Positions 6,377 to 14,380 of a stretch of 64,000 nt of DNA are shown here, piece after piece. The notes beneath the pieces are model-generated. The model did no database searches, was not told where the DNA came from, and was given only the letters and a program-made list of their open reading frames with translations. Source of the DNA: Oscillospiraceae bacterium (GTDB lineage Bacteria > Bacillota > Clostridia > Oscillospirales > Oscillospiraceae); the NCBI GenBank assembly GCA_017461445.1, contig JAFTXW010000033.1, positions 1 to 64,000 of the forward strand. Reading direction: 5' to 3'. Position numbers and translations under genes: made by a program. Positions within the stretch are counted from its first letter, which is position 1; every line of letters starts with the position of its first letter.

Positions 6377-8035
6377 CTATTTCGGGAAACGCACCGTCAC
6401 CACAGTTCCCTTCCCCTCGGTACTGTCCAGGGAGATCTTCGCCTTATGCAGCTCGGCGGCGTGCTTGACGATGGACAGGCCAAGCCCGGTGCCGCCTACC
6501 TCTTTTGAGTGGCTCTTGTCCACCCGGTAGAACCGCTCGAAGATCCGCTCCCGGTGCTCCGGGGGGATGCCAATGCCCGTGTCCGCCACAGTCAGCCGCA
6601 CTGCGTCAGGGGTATTGTCGATGGTGATGTCCACATTGCCGCCCCGGTGGTTGTACTTCACCGCGTTGTCAATGAGATTGAACAGGATACCGCTGAGCAG
6701 CTGGGGCACGCCCCGGATGGTGGCATGGACACCCTGAAGCCGCAGGGCTACCCCCGCCAGCTCCGCCGGGCCGCTGAGCTTCTGGCAGGTCTGCTGGGCC
6801 AGCACATACAGATCCGCTTCCTCCCAGCGCATCTCCTCCGCCCCCTCGTCCAGCCGGGATAGCCGCAGGGTGTCCTCCACCAGACGGATCATCCGCTGGG
6901 CCTCGGCATAAATTTTTTCGGAGAACCGGGGCACGTCATAAGGCTGCACGATGCCGCTTTTCAGCAGCTCCGCGTAGCCGGAAATGGCGTGGAGCGGTGT
7001 TTTCAACTCATGGGATACGTTGGCGGTAAATTCCCGCCGCAGGCTTTCGGATTCCCGCTGTTGGGTCACATCGAACAGCAGCAGCACCACGCCGGAGATT
7101 ACCCCGCCCGAGCGCACGGGACTTGCCACCGCCAGGAACTGCCCGGAGGTCAGCTGGAGCACCTGCTCCCCCTTCTGCCCGTTCAGAGCCTGCTCCGCCA
7201 GCGCAGCAATGCCGGCGTTCCGGTTCGCCACCGCGAAATCCGCACCCACGCAGTTGGGGGTCACCTCCAGCAGCCGTGCGGCGGCGGGGTTGAGGCTGAG
7301 AATGGTGCCGCTGCTGCTCAGCAGTACCAGTCCCTCGTTGAGGGCGTAGGTGACGGTATTGAATTCCTTCTGCTTCTGCCGCAGCTCCCGGGCCTGGATG
7401 CGCAGCTGTTCCTGCTGGGAATCCAGACGGCTCAGCAGGGGCTGGATCTCCGCATAGCCCCGGTTGGACAGGGGCTCCTGCAAATTCAAGGTGTTCAAGG
7501 GCTGGACAATGTTCCGGGACAGCCGCTTCGCCAGGGACAGCGACAGCAGCAGTGCCGCGGCCGCCACCAGCAAAATGGGCTCCAGCATCCCCAGCACCAG
7601 ATCCAGCACTGACCGCCGGGAAACAGAAAGCCGCAGCACCGTCCCGTCAGGCAGCCGCTCGGCGGCATAGATGTACTGCTCCAGCAGCGTCGCGGAAAAG
7701 CGGGAGCTTTCGCCGTAGCCCGTTTCCAGCGCGTCGATGACCTCCTGCCGTTCCAGATGGTTCTCCATGGTGCCGGAATCGGAACGGTTGTCATAGAGCA
7801 CCGTGCCGTCCGTATCGATCCAGGTGATGCGGCAGTCCATGGTGTCGTCCAGCCTGTCAAAATAACCGAGGCCCTCGTTTTCCACCGCGTGGGCCGCCAG
7901 AGCCGTCTCCACCCGCAGCTGGTCAAACTGGACGCCGGTAAAATAGGAATGCACCGCACCCATGATCAACAGTATCGATGCCAGCAGCACCGTCAATGCC
8001 ACCAGCACAATGGAGCGGTAGATCCGTTTCGTCAT
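6377..8035 (-). CDS. phoR: PhoR-type sensor histidine kinase
   Basis: 552 residues: a membrane helix near the start (VALTVLLASILLIMGAV), an extracytoplasmic domain (about 35-155), a second helix (ILLVAAAALLLSLSL), then a linker and a PAS-like domain (about 220-320). The HisKA box follows with the phospho-acceptor His (FTANVSHELKTPLHAISGYA, near 342). Next come the HATPase boxes NLIDNAVKYN, DTGIGIPPEHRERIFERFY and GGTGLGLSIVKH. The stretch RVDKSHSKEVGGTGLGL is typical of PhoR. It overlaps its response regulator by 4 bp, so the two are translationally coupled. It most likely senses phosphate limitation together with a transporter. The family call rests on domain order and motifs. The phosphate role is supported by the shared Pho box at the cotransporter gene. 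Confidence 0.88.
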   Translation of the reverse strand: MTKRIYRSIVLVALTVLLASILLIMGAVHSYFTGVQFDQLRVETALAAHAVENEGLGYFDRLDDTMDCRITWIDTDGTVLYDNRSDSGTMENHLERQEVIDALETGYGESSRFSATLLEQYIYAAERLPDGTVLRLSVSRRSVLDLVLGMLEPILLVAAAALLLSLSLAKRLSRNIVQPLNTLNLQEPLSNRGYAEIQPLLSRLDSQQEQLRIQARELRQKQKEFNTVTYALNEGLVLLSSSGTILSLNPAAARLLEVTPNCVGADFAVANRNAGIAALAEQALNGQKGEQVLQLTSGQFLAVASPVRSGGVISGVVLLLFDVTQQRESESLRREFTANVSHELKTPLHAISGYAELLKSGIVQPYDVPRFSEKIYAEAQRMIRLVEDTLRLSRLDEGAEEMRWEEADLYVLAQQTCQKLSGPAELAGVALRLQGVHATIRGVPQLLSGILFNLIDNAVKYNHRGGNVDITIDNTPDAVRLTVADTGIGIPPEHRERIFERFYRVDKSHSKEVGGTGLGLSIVKHAAELHKAKISLDSTEGKGTVVTVRFPK

Positions 8036-8706
8036 AGCCGTTCCTCCAGCCGGTAGCCAACGCCCCGGACGGTGCGGATATAGTCCCCGCAGGGGCCCAG
8101 CTTCGTCCGCAGGGTGCCGATGTGCACATCCACGGTGCGGGTCTCGCCCAGGTAGTCGGTGCCCCAGATCTTTTCCAGCAGCTGATCCCGGCTGAATACC
8201 CGTCCGGGATGCTCCAAAAACAGCTTCAACAGCTCATATTCCTTCAGTGTCAGGGTGATCCGTTTTCCGTCAGCGGTGACGGTGTGGGAATCGTCATCCA
8301 TCCGCAGGCTGCCCACTGACAGACTCCGGGCATCCTGCCGGGGCTCCGTCCGCCGCAGCACCGCCCGGATGCGGGAGACCATCTCCATCATGCCGAAGGG
8401 CTTTGCCAGGTAATCGTCCGCCCCCAAATCCAGGCCCAGCACCTTGTCGTACTCGGTGCCCTTGGCGGAGGCCAGGATCACCGGGATATGGGCAGTAGTC
8501 GGGTTCATGCGGATCTTTTTCAGGATCTCAATGCCGTCCATACCGGGCAGCATGATGTCCAGCAGGATCAGCCGGGGCTGTTCCCGGCCCAGTGCCTCAA
8601 AAAACGCCGTCCCCTCCGCAAAGCCCTCCGCCGTGAACCCCGAAGCCCGCAGGGCGTAAAGCATCAGCTCCCGAATACTGCTGTCATCCTCAACACAATA
8701 AATCAT
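8032..8706 (-). CDS. phoP: PhoP/PhoB-type response regulator
   Basis: 224 residues. The receiver domain (1-120) has the phospho-acceptor Asp in LILLDIMLPGMDG near 52, acidic residues in VEDDSSIREL and the conserved Lys in YLAKPFGMME. The C-terminal OmpR-type winged helix (about 130-224) has LTLKEYELLKLFLEHPG and VDVHIGTLRTKLG. GGGGAGG precedes the ATG. It is the first gene of the pair with the sensor kinase. Its own upstream region carries the same TTTTAC direct repeat as the Na/Pi cotransporter promoter, which suggests autoregulation and a small phosphate regulon. Confidence 0.9.
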   Translation of the reverse strand: MIYCVEDDSSIRELMLYALRASGFTAEGFAEGTAFFEALGREQPRLILLDIMLPGMDGIEILKKIRMNPTTAHIPVILASAKGTEYDKVLGLDLGADDYLAKPFGMMEMVSRIRAVLRRTEPRQDARSLSVGSLRMDDDSHTVTADGKRITLTLKEYELLKLFLEHPGRVFSRDQLLEKIWGTDYLGETRTVDVHIGTLRTKLGPCGDYIRTVRGVGYRLEERL

Positions 8707-8775
8707 ACGTTCCTCCCCTGGATTTTTCTTTCCTTTGATGTTACGATAAATTCGTAAGATTTACAAGCAAAGATT

Positions 8776-8793
8776 TGTAAAATCCACGTAAAA
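8776..8793 (-). promoter_or_regulatory. Pho box upstream of the phoPR pair
   Basis: On the plus strand TGTAAAATCCACGTAAAA: 17 of 18 bases match the box at 5900-5917. A further TTGTAAATC lies between it and the gene at a roughly compatible spacing. A canonical -35 box is not seen here, as is usual for activator-dependent Pho promoters. Confidence 0.65.
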
Positions 8794-8847
8794 CGGTGGG
8801 CCGTTATCGCCGCAGGCGATCACATAGATTTACTCCCCCATTACAGC

Positions 8848-8880
8848 AAATTCCCGGCCAGGCAAACGCCCGGCCGGGAA
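8848..8880 (-). terminator. Terminator of the C-S lyase gene
   Basis: A 9-bp stem TTCCCGGCC (8851-8859 with 8872-8880), extended by GGC/GCC around an AAAC loop after one mismatch. Only three U residues follow, so it is a moderate terminator. Confidence 0.6.
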
Positions 8881-8891
8881 AATTCGCCGCG

Positions 8892-10100
8892 TTACGCGTT
8901 AAAAACGTACTGATCCAGCCGCGCGAAGGCTTCCTTCACCCGGCTCAGGGGCAGGGCCAGGTTCATGCGGATGTGGGTTTTTCCATGGAAGGCCCGGCCA
9001 TCCTGCCAGACAACGCCCACGTCCCAGCCTGCCGCCAGCAGCTCGTCCATGGTCTTGCCGCTCTTTTCCAGCCACTTTCCGCAGTCCAGGAACAGCATGT
9101 AAGTACCCTGGGGGCGGGACACCTCCACGCCCTCAAAATGCTCAGCGATGTACTTGTAGGCGTAGTCCACATTCCCCGTGATCACCTGCCGCAGCTCCTC
9201 CACCCACTCATACCCCTCGGGCTTGTAGGCACCGATCAGTGCGTGCATGGACATGACGTTCATGGAATTGTAGTGGCTGAGGGAAGCCTCCTTGTCGCAG
9301 CGGTCCTTGAGCCACTTGTTGTAAATAATGTGATAGCTGCCCACGAGACCCGCCAGGTTGAAGGTCTTGCTGGGGGCGTAGAAAGCCACGGTGCGCAGCT
9401 TCGCGTCCTCGGAAACGGACTGGGTGGGGGTATGCTTCTGGCCCGTCAGCAGAATGTCACTCCAGATCTCGTCGGAGATCACATAAACATCATGCTTTTT
9501 GTACAGCTCCATGGCCTTCTCCACTTCCCAGCGTTCCCAGACACGGCCGCAGGGGTTGTGGGGGGAGCAGAAAATGGCGGCGTGGATCTTATTTTCCACG
9601 ATTTTCTTCTCCATGTCGGCAAGATCCATCCGCCAGATGCCGTTCTCGTCCTTCACCAGCGGAGAATGGACGATGTCATAACCATTGTTTTCCAGGCTGT
9701 GGGTAAAGCCCACATAGGTAGGCGAATGCACCAGCACCTTGTCGCCCTTGGAGCACAGCACATTCAGGGCCGTCACCACACCGCCCAGCACGCCGTTTTC
9801 GTAGCCGATGTGCTCCGCTTTCAGCCCAGTAACAGCGTTGTGGGTTTCCTGCCAGCGGATGATGGAGCCGTAGTATTCGGGCGTAGGCATGAAATAGCCG
9901 AAAGTGGGATGCTTGGCCCGTTCGATCATAGCCTCCTGAATGGTGGGTACCACAGGGAAATTCATATCCGCCACCCACATGGGGATCACATCAAAGCCCT
10001 CCCGGGGCGCAGGATAAGCAGAACCGGGCATACCGATCATATCGACGGCAATGGCATCCTTCCCCTTCCGGTCTAAAATGGAGGTAAAATCATACTTCAT
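8892..10100 (-). CDS. patB: MalY/PatB family pyridoxal-phosphate C-S lyase (aminotransferase fold)
   Basis: 402 residues, the usual length for this family. It belongs to fold type I, class I/II aminotransferases: MKYDFTSILDRKGKDAI and PMWVADMNFPVVPTIQEA form the N-terminal family signature. CSPHNPCGRVW, VISDEIWSD and the PLP-binding lysine in APSKTFNLAGL follow. PatB-like enzymes cleave cystathionine or cysteine conjugates to thiol, pyruvate and ammonia; some (MalY) also act as regulators. AAGGAG lies 9 nt before the ATG. The gene has its own promoter and terminator and no metabolic partner next to it. Whether the true substrate is cystathionine or another thioether cannot be told from sequence. 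Confidence 0.88.
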   Translation of the reverse strand: MKYDFTSILDRKGKDAIAVDMIGMPGSAYPAPREGFDVIPMWVADMNFPVVPTIQEAMIERAKHPTFGYFMPTPEYYGSIIRWQETHNAVTGLKAEHIGYENGVLGGVVTALNVLCSKGDKVLVHSPTYVGFTHSLENNGYDIVHSPLVKDENGIWRMDLADMEKKIVENKIHAAIFCSPHNPCGRVWERWEVEKAMELYKKHDVYVISDEIWSDILLTGQKHTPTQSVSEDAKLRTVAFYAPSKTFNLAGLVGSYHIIYNKWLKDRCDKEASLSHYNSMNVMSMHALIGAYKPEGYEWVEELRQVITGNVDYAYKYIAEHFEGVEVSRPQGTYMLFLDCGKWLEKSGKTMDELLAAGWDVGVVWQDGRAFHGKTHIRMNLALPLSRVKEAFARLDQYVFNA

Positions 10101-10129
10101 GGCAAAGCACTCCTTAGCGTTTTTCTTTT

Positions 10130-10158
10130 ATTATAGGAGATTCGCCAGCAAATGGCAA
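10130..10158 (-). promoter_or_regulatory. Promoter of the C-S lyase gene
   Basis: On the minus strand TTGCCA (10153-10158), 17 bp, TATAAT (10130-10135). Confidence 0.8.
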
Positions 10159-10168
10159 CGGGTTTCCC

Positions 10169-10200
10169 AAAAAAGAATCGGCGGGATATTCCCGCCGATT
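10169..10200 (-). terminator. Terminator of the MBL-fold RNase gene
   Basis: A stem AATCGGCGGGA (from 10176) pairing with TCCCGCCGATT (to 10200) around a 3-nt loop, then C and TTTTTT on the minus strand (10174-10169). Confidence 0.9.
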
Positions 10201-10204
10201 TCTG

Positions 10205-11809
10205 TTATTTCCACTTTTCAATCAACGCCCGGATCTGGCCCGTCAGCTTGGCGTTGTCCTTATTGGTGCAGCCCCGGCGGGTCTTAACCAGTGCCAGCAG
10301 ATCCTCCACCGCCGCCAGCAGCTCGCCGTAGACCTGCTTGGCCCGCTGGCTGCCCTTGAAGGCCTGGGCCCGGTCGATCTTCACGCCCTCGGTGTAGGCG
10401 GTCATCTTGCCCGTGAGCAGGTCATATTCCGTGCCGCTGTAGGGAGCCTCGGCCCGGTATCCCATACCCTCCAGCGTAGAGCGGAAGGCCTCGCAGCTAT
10501 CGTCGTCGCCGTGGTTCACGAAAACCATTTTGGGCTTCGTTTGAAAGCCTGCCAGCCAGTTCAGCAGACCCTCCTTGTCGGCGTGACCGGAGGTGCCGTG
10601 GAGCATGGCGATCTCCGCGTTGACGGCGATCTCCTCGCCGAACAGCTTGACAGATTTCGCGCCCTCCTGGAGCTTCCGGCCCAAGGAGCCCTCCGCCTGG
10701 TAGCCCACGAACAGGATGATGCTTTCCTTCCGCCACAAATTGTGCTTCAAGTGGTGCCGGATACGGCCCGCCTCGCACATGCCGCTGGCGGACAGGATCA
10801 CCTTGGGATGGGGATCCAGATTGATGAGCTTAGATTCATCGGAGGTGACGGAGAGGGTCACGCCATCGGACCAGATGGGATTCACGCCCTGCTGGATCAC
10901 CGCCAAAGTTTCATCGTCAAAGTTGCTTTCGTGGCTCTGCAGGAAGATGCCCGTAGCCTCCACCGCCAAGGGCGAGTCCACATACACCGGGAATTTATCG
11001 TGGCCCTTCACCAGCCCACGCTGCTTGATCTCCCGGATGGCGTAAAGCATTTCCTGAGTACGGCCCACGGCAAAGGAGGGGATGACCACATTGCCGCCCC
11101 GGTCAAAGGCCCGCTGGATGCAATCCGCCAGCTCCTGCACCGCGTCGCCCCGCTTCTTTTCGTGGAAGCGGTCACCATAGGTGGATTCGATGACCAGATA
11201 GTCGGTTTCCGCTACAGGCTGGGGATCTCTCAAAAGGGGCTGGTTGGTGTTGCCCACGTCGCCGCTGAACACGATCTTCCGGTTCTCCGTTCCCTCCGTC
11301 AGCCACATTTCAATGGCGGCAGAGCCCAACAGATGCCCGATGTCCGTCATGCGGATAATGATTCCCTCGGCAACCTGGATGGGTTCCAAATACCGGCAGG
11401 GCCGCAGCAGCTTAATAGCCCCCAGCGCATCGTTCATGGTATAGGTAGGCTGCACCGCAGGTTCCCCGGCCCGCTCTGCCTTCCGGGTACGCCACTGGGC
11501 TTCGGATTCCTGTATGTGGGCAGAGTCCCGCAGCATGATGTTGCACAGGTCGCAGGTGGCTTCGGTGGCATAAATCGCCCCCTTGAAGCCGTCCTTATAA
11601 AGCTTGGGCAGCATGCCCGAATGGTCAATATGCGCGTGGGTCAGGAATACCGCCTCAATGGCATTGGCCGGAACAGGCAGCGGGATATTCTGGAACACAT
11701 CCGTCCCCTGCTCCATGCCGCAGTCCACCATGTAATAGCGTCCGCCCACCTCCAGCAGCGTACAGCTGCCGGTAACCTCATGTGTCGCGCCAATAAACTG
11801 GATCTTCAT
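10205..11809 (-). CDS. Metallo-beta-lactamase/beta-CASP RNase (CPSF/YSH1-like)
   Basis: 534 residues. The MBL core has the zinc motif THAHIDHSG near residue 60 and FSGDVGN further on. The beta-CASP insert (about 210-370) contains VIPSFAVGRTQEML and the later ILSASGMCEAGRIRHHL. The RMMBL tail has HGTSGHADKEGLLNWL and VFVNHGDDDS. This order is that of bacterial and archaeal CPSF-like RNA-processing nucleases. They cut or trim RNA and need two zinc ions, and all visible metal ligands are present. The start is the ATG at 11809 with AAAGGAGG 8 nt upstream, not an ATG 10 codons earlier. It is monocistronic with a strong promoter. The RNA target is unknown. Confidence 0.9.
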   Translation of the reverse strand: MKIQFIGATHEVTGSCTLLEVGGRYYMVDCGMEQGTDVFQNIPLPVPANAIEAVFLTHAHIDHSGMLPKLYKDGFKGAIYATEATCDLCNIMLRDSAHIQESEAQWRTRKAERAGEPAVQPTYTMNDALGAIKLLRPCRYLEPIQVAEGIIIRMTDIGHLLGSAAIEMWLTEGTENRKIVFSGDVGNTNQPLLRDPQPVAETDYLVIESTYGDRFHEKKRGDAVQELADCIQRAFDRGGNVVIPSFAVGRTQEMLYAIREIKQRGLVKGHDKFPVYVDSPLAVEATGIFLQSHESNFDDETLAVIQQGVNPIWSDGVTLSVTSDESKLINLDPHPKVILSASGMCEAGRIRHHLKHNLWRKESIILFVGYQAEGSLGRKLQEGAKSVKLFGEEIAVNAEIAMLHGTSGHADKEGLLNWLAGFQTKPKMVFVNHGDDDSCEAFRSTLEGMGYRAEAPYSGTEYDLLTGKMTAYTEGVKIDRAQAFKGSQRAKQVYGELLAAVEDLLALVKTRRGCTNKDNAKLTGQIRALIEKWK

Positions 11810-11837
11810 AGAGAAACCCTCCTTTCGGGTCACTTTC

Positions 11838-11866
11838 ACTATACCACGATTTTACCATAACGACAA
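11838..11866 (-). promoter_or_regulatory. Promoter of the MBL-fold RNase gene
   Basis: On the minus strand TTGTCG (11861-11866), 17 bp, TATAGT (11838-11843). Confidence 0.8.
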
Positions 11867-11916
11867 GGGAACGACCCTTGTGACGAATTAAAAATTACGA
11901 ACAGCCCCCGACACAA

Positions 11917-11940
11917 ATTTTCAACTCTCAATTTTCAATT
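11917..11940. repeat. Short TTTTCAAnTnTCAATTTTCAA intergenic repeat
   Basis: The same low-complexity sequence type as at 1608-1640, in inverse orientation. Both lie directly beside an intrinsic terminator. Confidence 0.45.
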
Positions 11941-11979
11941 ACAAAAGCTCCCGATTTCCAGCAGGAATCGGGAGCTTTT
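11939..11979 (-). terminator. Terminator of the malQ-glgP operon
   Basis: A perfect 14-bp stem AAAAGCTCCCGATT (11943-11956 with 11966-11979) and a 9-nt loop; the U run is partly in the stem. It lies 8 bp after the glgP stop. Confidence 0.9.
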
Positions 11980-11987
11980 GAATACAA

Positions 11988-14315
11988 TTAGTACTGAGTG
12001 GGCTTGATATGCCAGATTTCCTCGGCGTACTGGCGGATGGTACGGTCGGAGGAGAACTTGGCGGCGGAGGCCACGTTCATCAGGCACTTGCGGCCGAAGG
12101 CCATGCGGTCGGCATAGTCCCGGTTGACCTGCAGCTTCTGCTCCACATAGGAAGCATAGTCCAGCAGCAGGCGGTACTGGTCGGAGTTGTCGCCCCAGTC
12201 CAGCAGGGAGTGGAAGAGGTTGCGCAGGCCGTCGTCGGTGGGAACGGTACCGTCCACCAGGGTGTTCAGTGCCCGGCGCAGGTCGGCATTGCTGTCGTAG
12301 ATACCGCGGGGATAGTAGGAGCTTCTGCCGGCGTTGATCTGATCAACGGTGTGGCCGAAGATATACTCGTTCTCGCGGCCTGCCTCCTGGGCGATCTCCA
12401 CGTTTGCGCCGTCCAGGGTACCCAGAGTCACCGCGCCGTTCAGCATCAGCTTCATGTTGCCGGTGCCGGAAGCCTCGGTGCCGGCAGGAGAGATCTGCTC
12501 GGAAACGTCGGCGGCGGGGATGATGTGCTCTGCGTAGGAGCAGTTGTAATTCTGAACGAAGACCACCTTCAGCTTGTCGCTGACTGCGGGATCGTTATTG
12601 ATCATGTTTGCCACACGGTTGATGTAGCGGATAACGGACTTGGCATCCACATAGCCGGGGGCGGACTTCGCACCGAACAGGTAAACGGTGGGATAGAAGT
12701 TGGGCAGGCGGCCCTCCTTCAGGCGGAAGTAGATGTCGACGATGGACAGAATGTTCATCAGCTGACGCTTATACAGGTGCAGACGCTTGACCTGGACATC
12801 AAACATGAAGTCGGGGTTCAGCATAACGCCTTCCTGCTTGGCGACGATCTGGCACAGCTGCTCCTTCTTCAGGCGCTTGATGGCGTTGAACTCGGCAACA
12901 GTCTCGTCGTTGATGTGGTCCTTCAGGCCTGCGATCAGATCCAGATCCTTCAGGAAATCGCCGCCGACCTTCTCGGAGACCATCTTGGTCAGCTCAGGGT
13001 TGCACAGGCCCACCCAGCGGCGGGGAGTGATGCCGTTGGTCTTGTTCTGGAAACGCTCGGGATAGGCGTGGTACCAATCCTTGAAGCAGTCATCCTTCAG
13101 GATCTGAGAGTGGATCTCCGCAACGCCGTTGACATAGGTGCCAACATAAATGGACAGGTTCGCCATATGGGCGGTGTTGTCCTTGACGATGAACAGGTTG
13201 GGATGCTCCCACTTCAGCTTCTGGTCAATGCGCAGGATGATGTCCACGATCTCGGGAACAACGGAACGCATCAGATCCAGGGGCCACTTCTCCAGAGCCT
13301 CACCCATAACGGTGTGGTTGGTGTAGGAGAAGGTCTTCTGGGCAACGGCGAAGGCATCGTCGAAGCTCAGGCCCTCCACCATCAGCAGGCGGATCAGCTC
13401 GGGGATGGACATGGCGGGGTGGGTGTCGTTCAGCTGGACAGCGTAGAACTCACCGAACCGCTTCAGGTCATTGCCGTGGGCGATCTTGAAGGTCCGCAGC
13501 ATATCCTGCAGGGAAGCGGAGGACAGGACGTACTGCTGCTTGATGCGCAGACGCTTGCCTTCCCAGGTGGAGTCGTTGGGGTACAGGACACGGGTGATGT
13601 CCTCAGCCTTGTTCTTGGCGTTCAGGGCACGCAGGTAGTCCTGATCGTTGAAGGCGTTGAAGTCCAGTTCTTCCTCAGCCTCGCACTGCCACAGACGCAG
13701 GGTGCCCACGTTCTGGGTGCCGTAGCCGATGACGGGAACGTCGTAGGGAACCGCCAGCACGGTGTGCTCGGGGAACTTGACCTTAACGGTGTGGTTATAG
13801 CGGCGGTAGGACCAGGGATCGCCGTACTTGGTCCAGTCATCAGCATTCTCCACCTGGTTGCCGTTGGCGTCGAAACGCTGCTTGAACAGGCCGAACTTAT
13901 AGCGCAGGCCGTAGCCGGACAGGGGGATGTTGGTAGAAGCGGCAGAATCCAGGAAGCAGGCTGCCAGACGGCCCAGGCCGCCGTTGCCCAGCGCATCGTC
14001 CTCGATGTCCTCCAGGACAGCCAGGTCAACGCCCCGCTCCGCGAACAGGGCCTTCATTTCGTCCAGAATGCCCAGGTTGAACAGGTTGGAGTAAACCAGA
14101 CGGCCGATCAGGTACTCGGCGGAAATGTAGTAAGCCTTCCGCTCGTGCATACGGGTCTTCTTGGAATGGCTCCAGTTGTCGGAAATGGCCATCATCACAG
14201 CGACGCCCAATGCCTCGTGCAGCTCCTGGGGAGTTGCCTCGGTCAGAGACACGTCGTAGGTGTACTTCAGCTGTGCTTCGGTCCATTTCAGGATGTCACG
14301 ACAGTTGTAATTCAT
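11988..14315 (-). CDS. glgP: Glycogen/maltodextrin phosphorylase
   Basis: 775 residues, family GT35. It releases glucose-1-phosphate from alpha-1,4-glucans with pyridoxal phosphate as cofactor. N-terminal markers are YYISAEYLIGR and EDDALGNGGLGRLAACFLDS. The PLP site EASGTGNMKLMLNG (its Lys binds PLP) lies near residue 600, followed by GTLDGANVEI. KTNGITPRRWV and HLYKRQLMN are also present, so the enzyme looks complete. GGAGAG precedes the ATG. The gene lies 65 bp after malQ without a terminator, so the two form an operon: MalQ rearranges short maltodextrins and GlgP phosphorolyses them. The length favours a glycogen phosphorylase of the compact clostridial type. Confidence 0.95.
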   Translation of the reverse strand: MNYNCRDILKWTEAQLKYTYDVSLTEATPQELHEALGVAVMMAISDNWSHSKKTRMHERKAYYISAEYLIGRLVYSNLFNLGILDEMKALFAERGVDLAVLEDIEDDALGNGGLGRLAACFLDSAASTNIPLSGYGLRYKFGLFKQRFDANGNQVENADDWTKYGDPWSYRRYNHTVKVKFPEHTVLAVPYDVPVIGYGTQNVGTLRLWQCEAEEELDFNAFNDQDYLRALNAKNKAEDITRVLYPNDSTWEGKRLRIKQQYVLSSASLQDMLRTFKIAHGNDLKRFGEFYAVQLNDTHPAMSIPELIRLLMVEGLSFDDAFAVAQKTFSYTNHTVMGEALEKWPLDLMRSVVPEIVDIILRIDQKLKWEHPNLFIVKDNTAHMANLSIYVGTYVNGVAEIHSQILKDDCFKDWYHAYPERFQNKTNGITPRRWVGLCNPELTKMVSEKVGGDFLKDLDLIAGLKDHINDETVAEFNAIKRLKKEQLCQIVAKQEGVMLNPDFMFDVQVKRLHLYKRQLMNILSIVDIYFRLKEGRLPNFYPTVYLFGAKSAPGYVDAKSVIRYINRVANMINNDPAVSDKLKVVFVQNYNCSYAEHIIPAADVSEQISPAGTEASGTGNMKLMLNGAVTLGTLDGANVEIAQEAGRENEYIFGHTVDQINAGRSSYYPRGIYDSNADLRRALNTLVDGTVPTDDGLRNLFHSLLDWGDNSDQYRLLLDYASYVEQKLQVNRDYADRMAFGRKCLMNVASAAKFSSDRTIRQYAEEIWHIKPTQY

Positions 14316-14380
14316 GATAGTTAGCTCTCCATTCTTAAAGCGGTCATTCCGCTGTTACTGTAATTTAAAAAATTTAAAAT

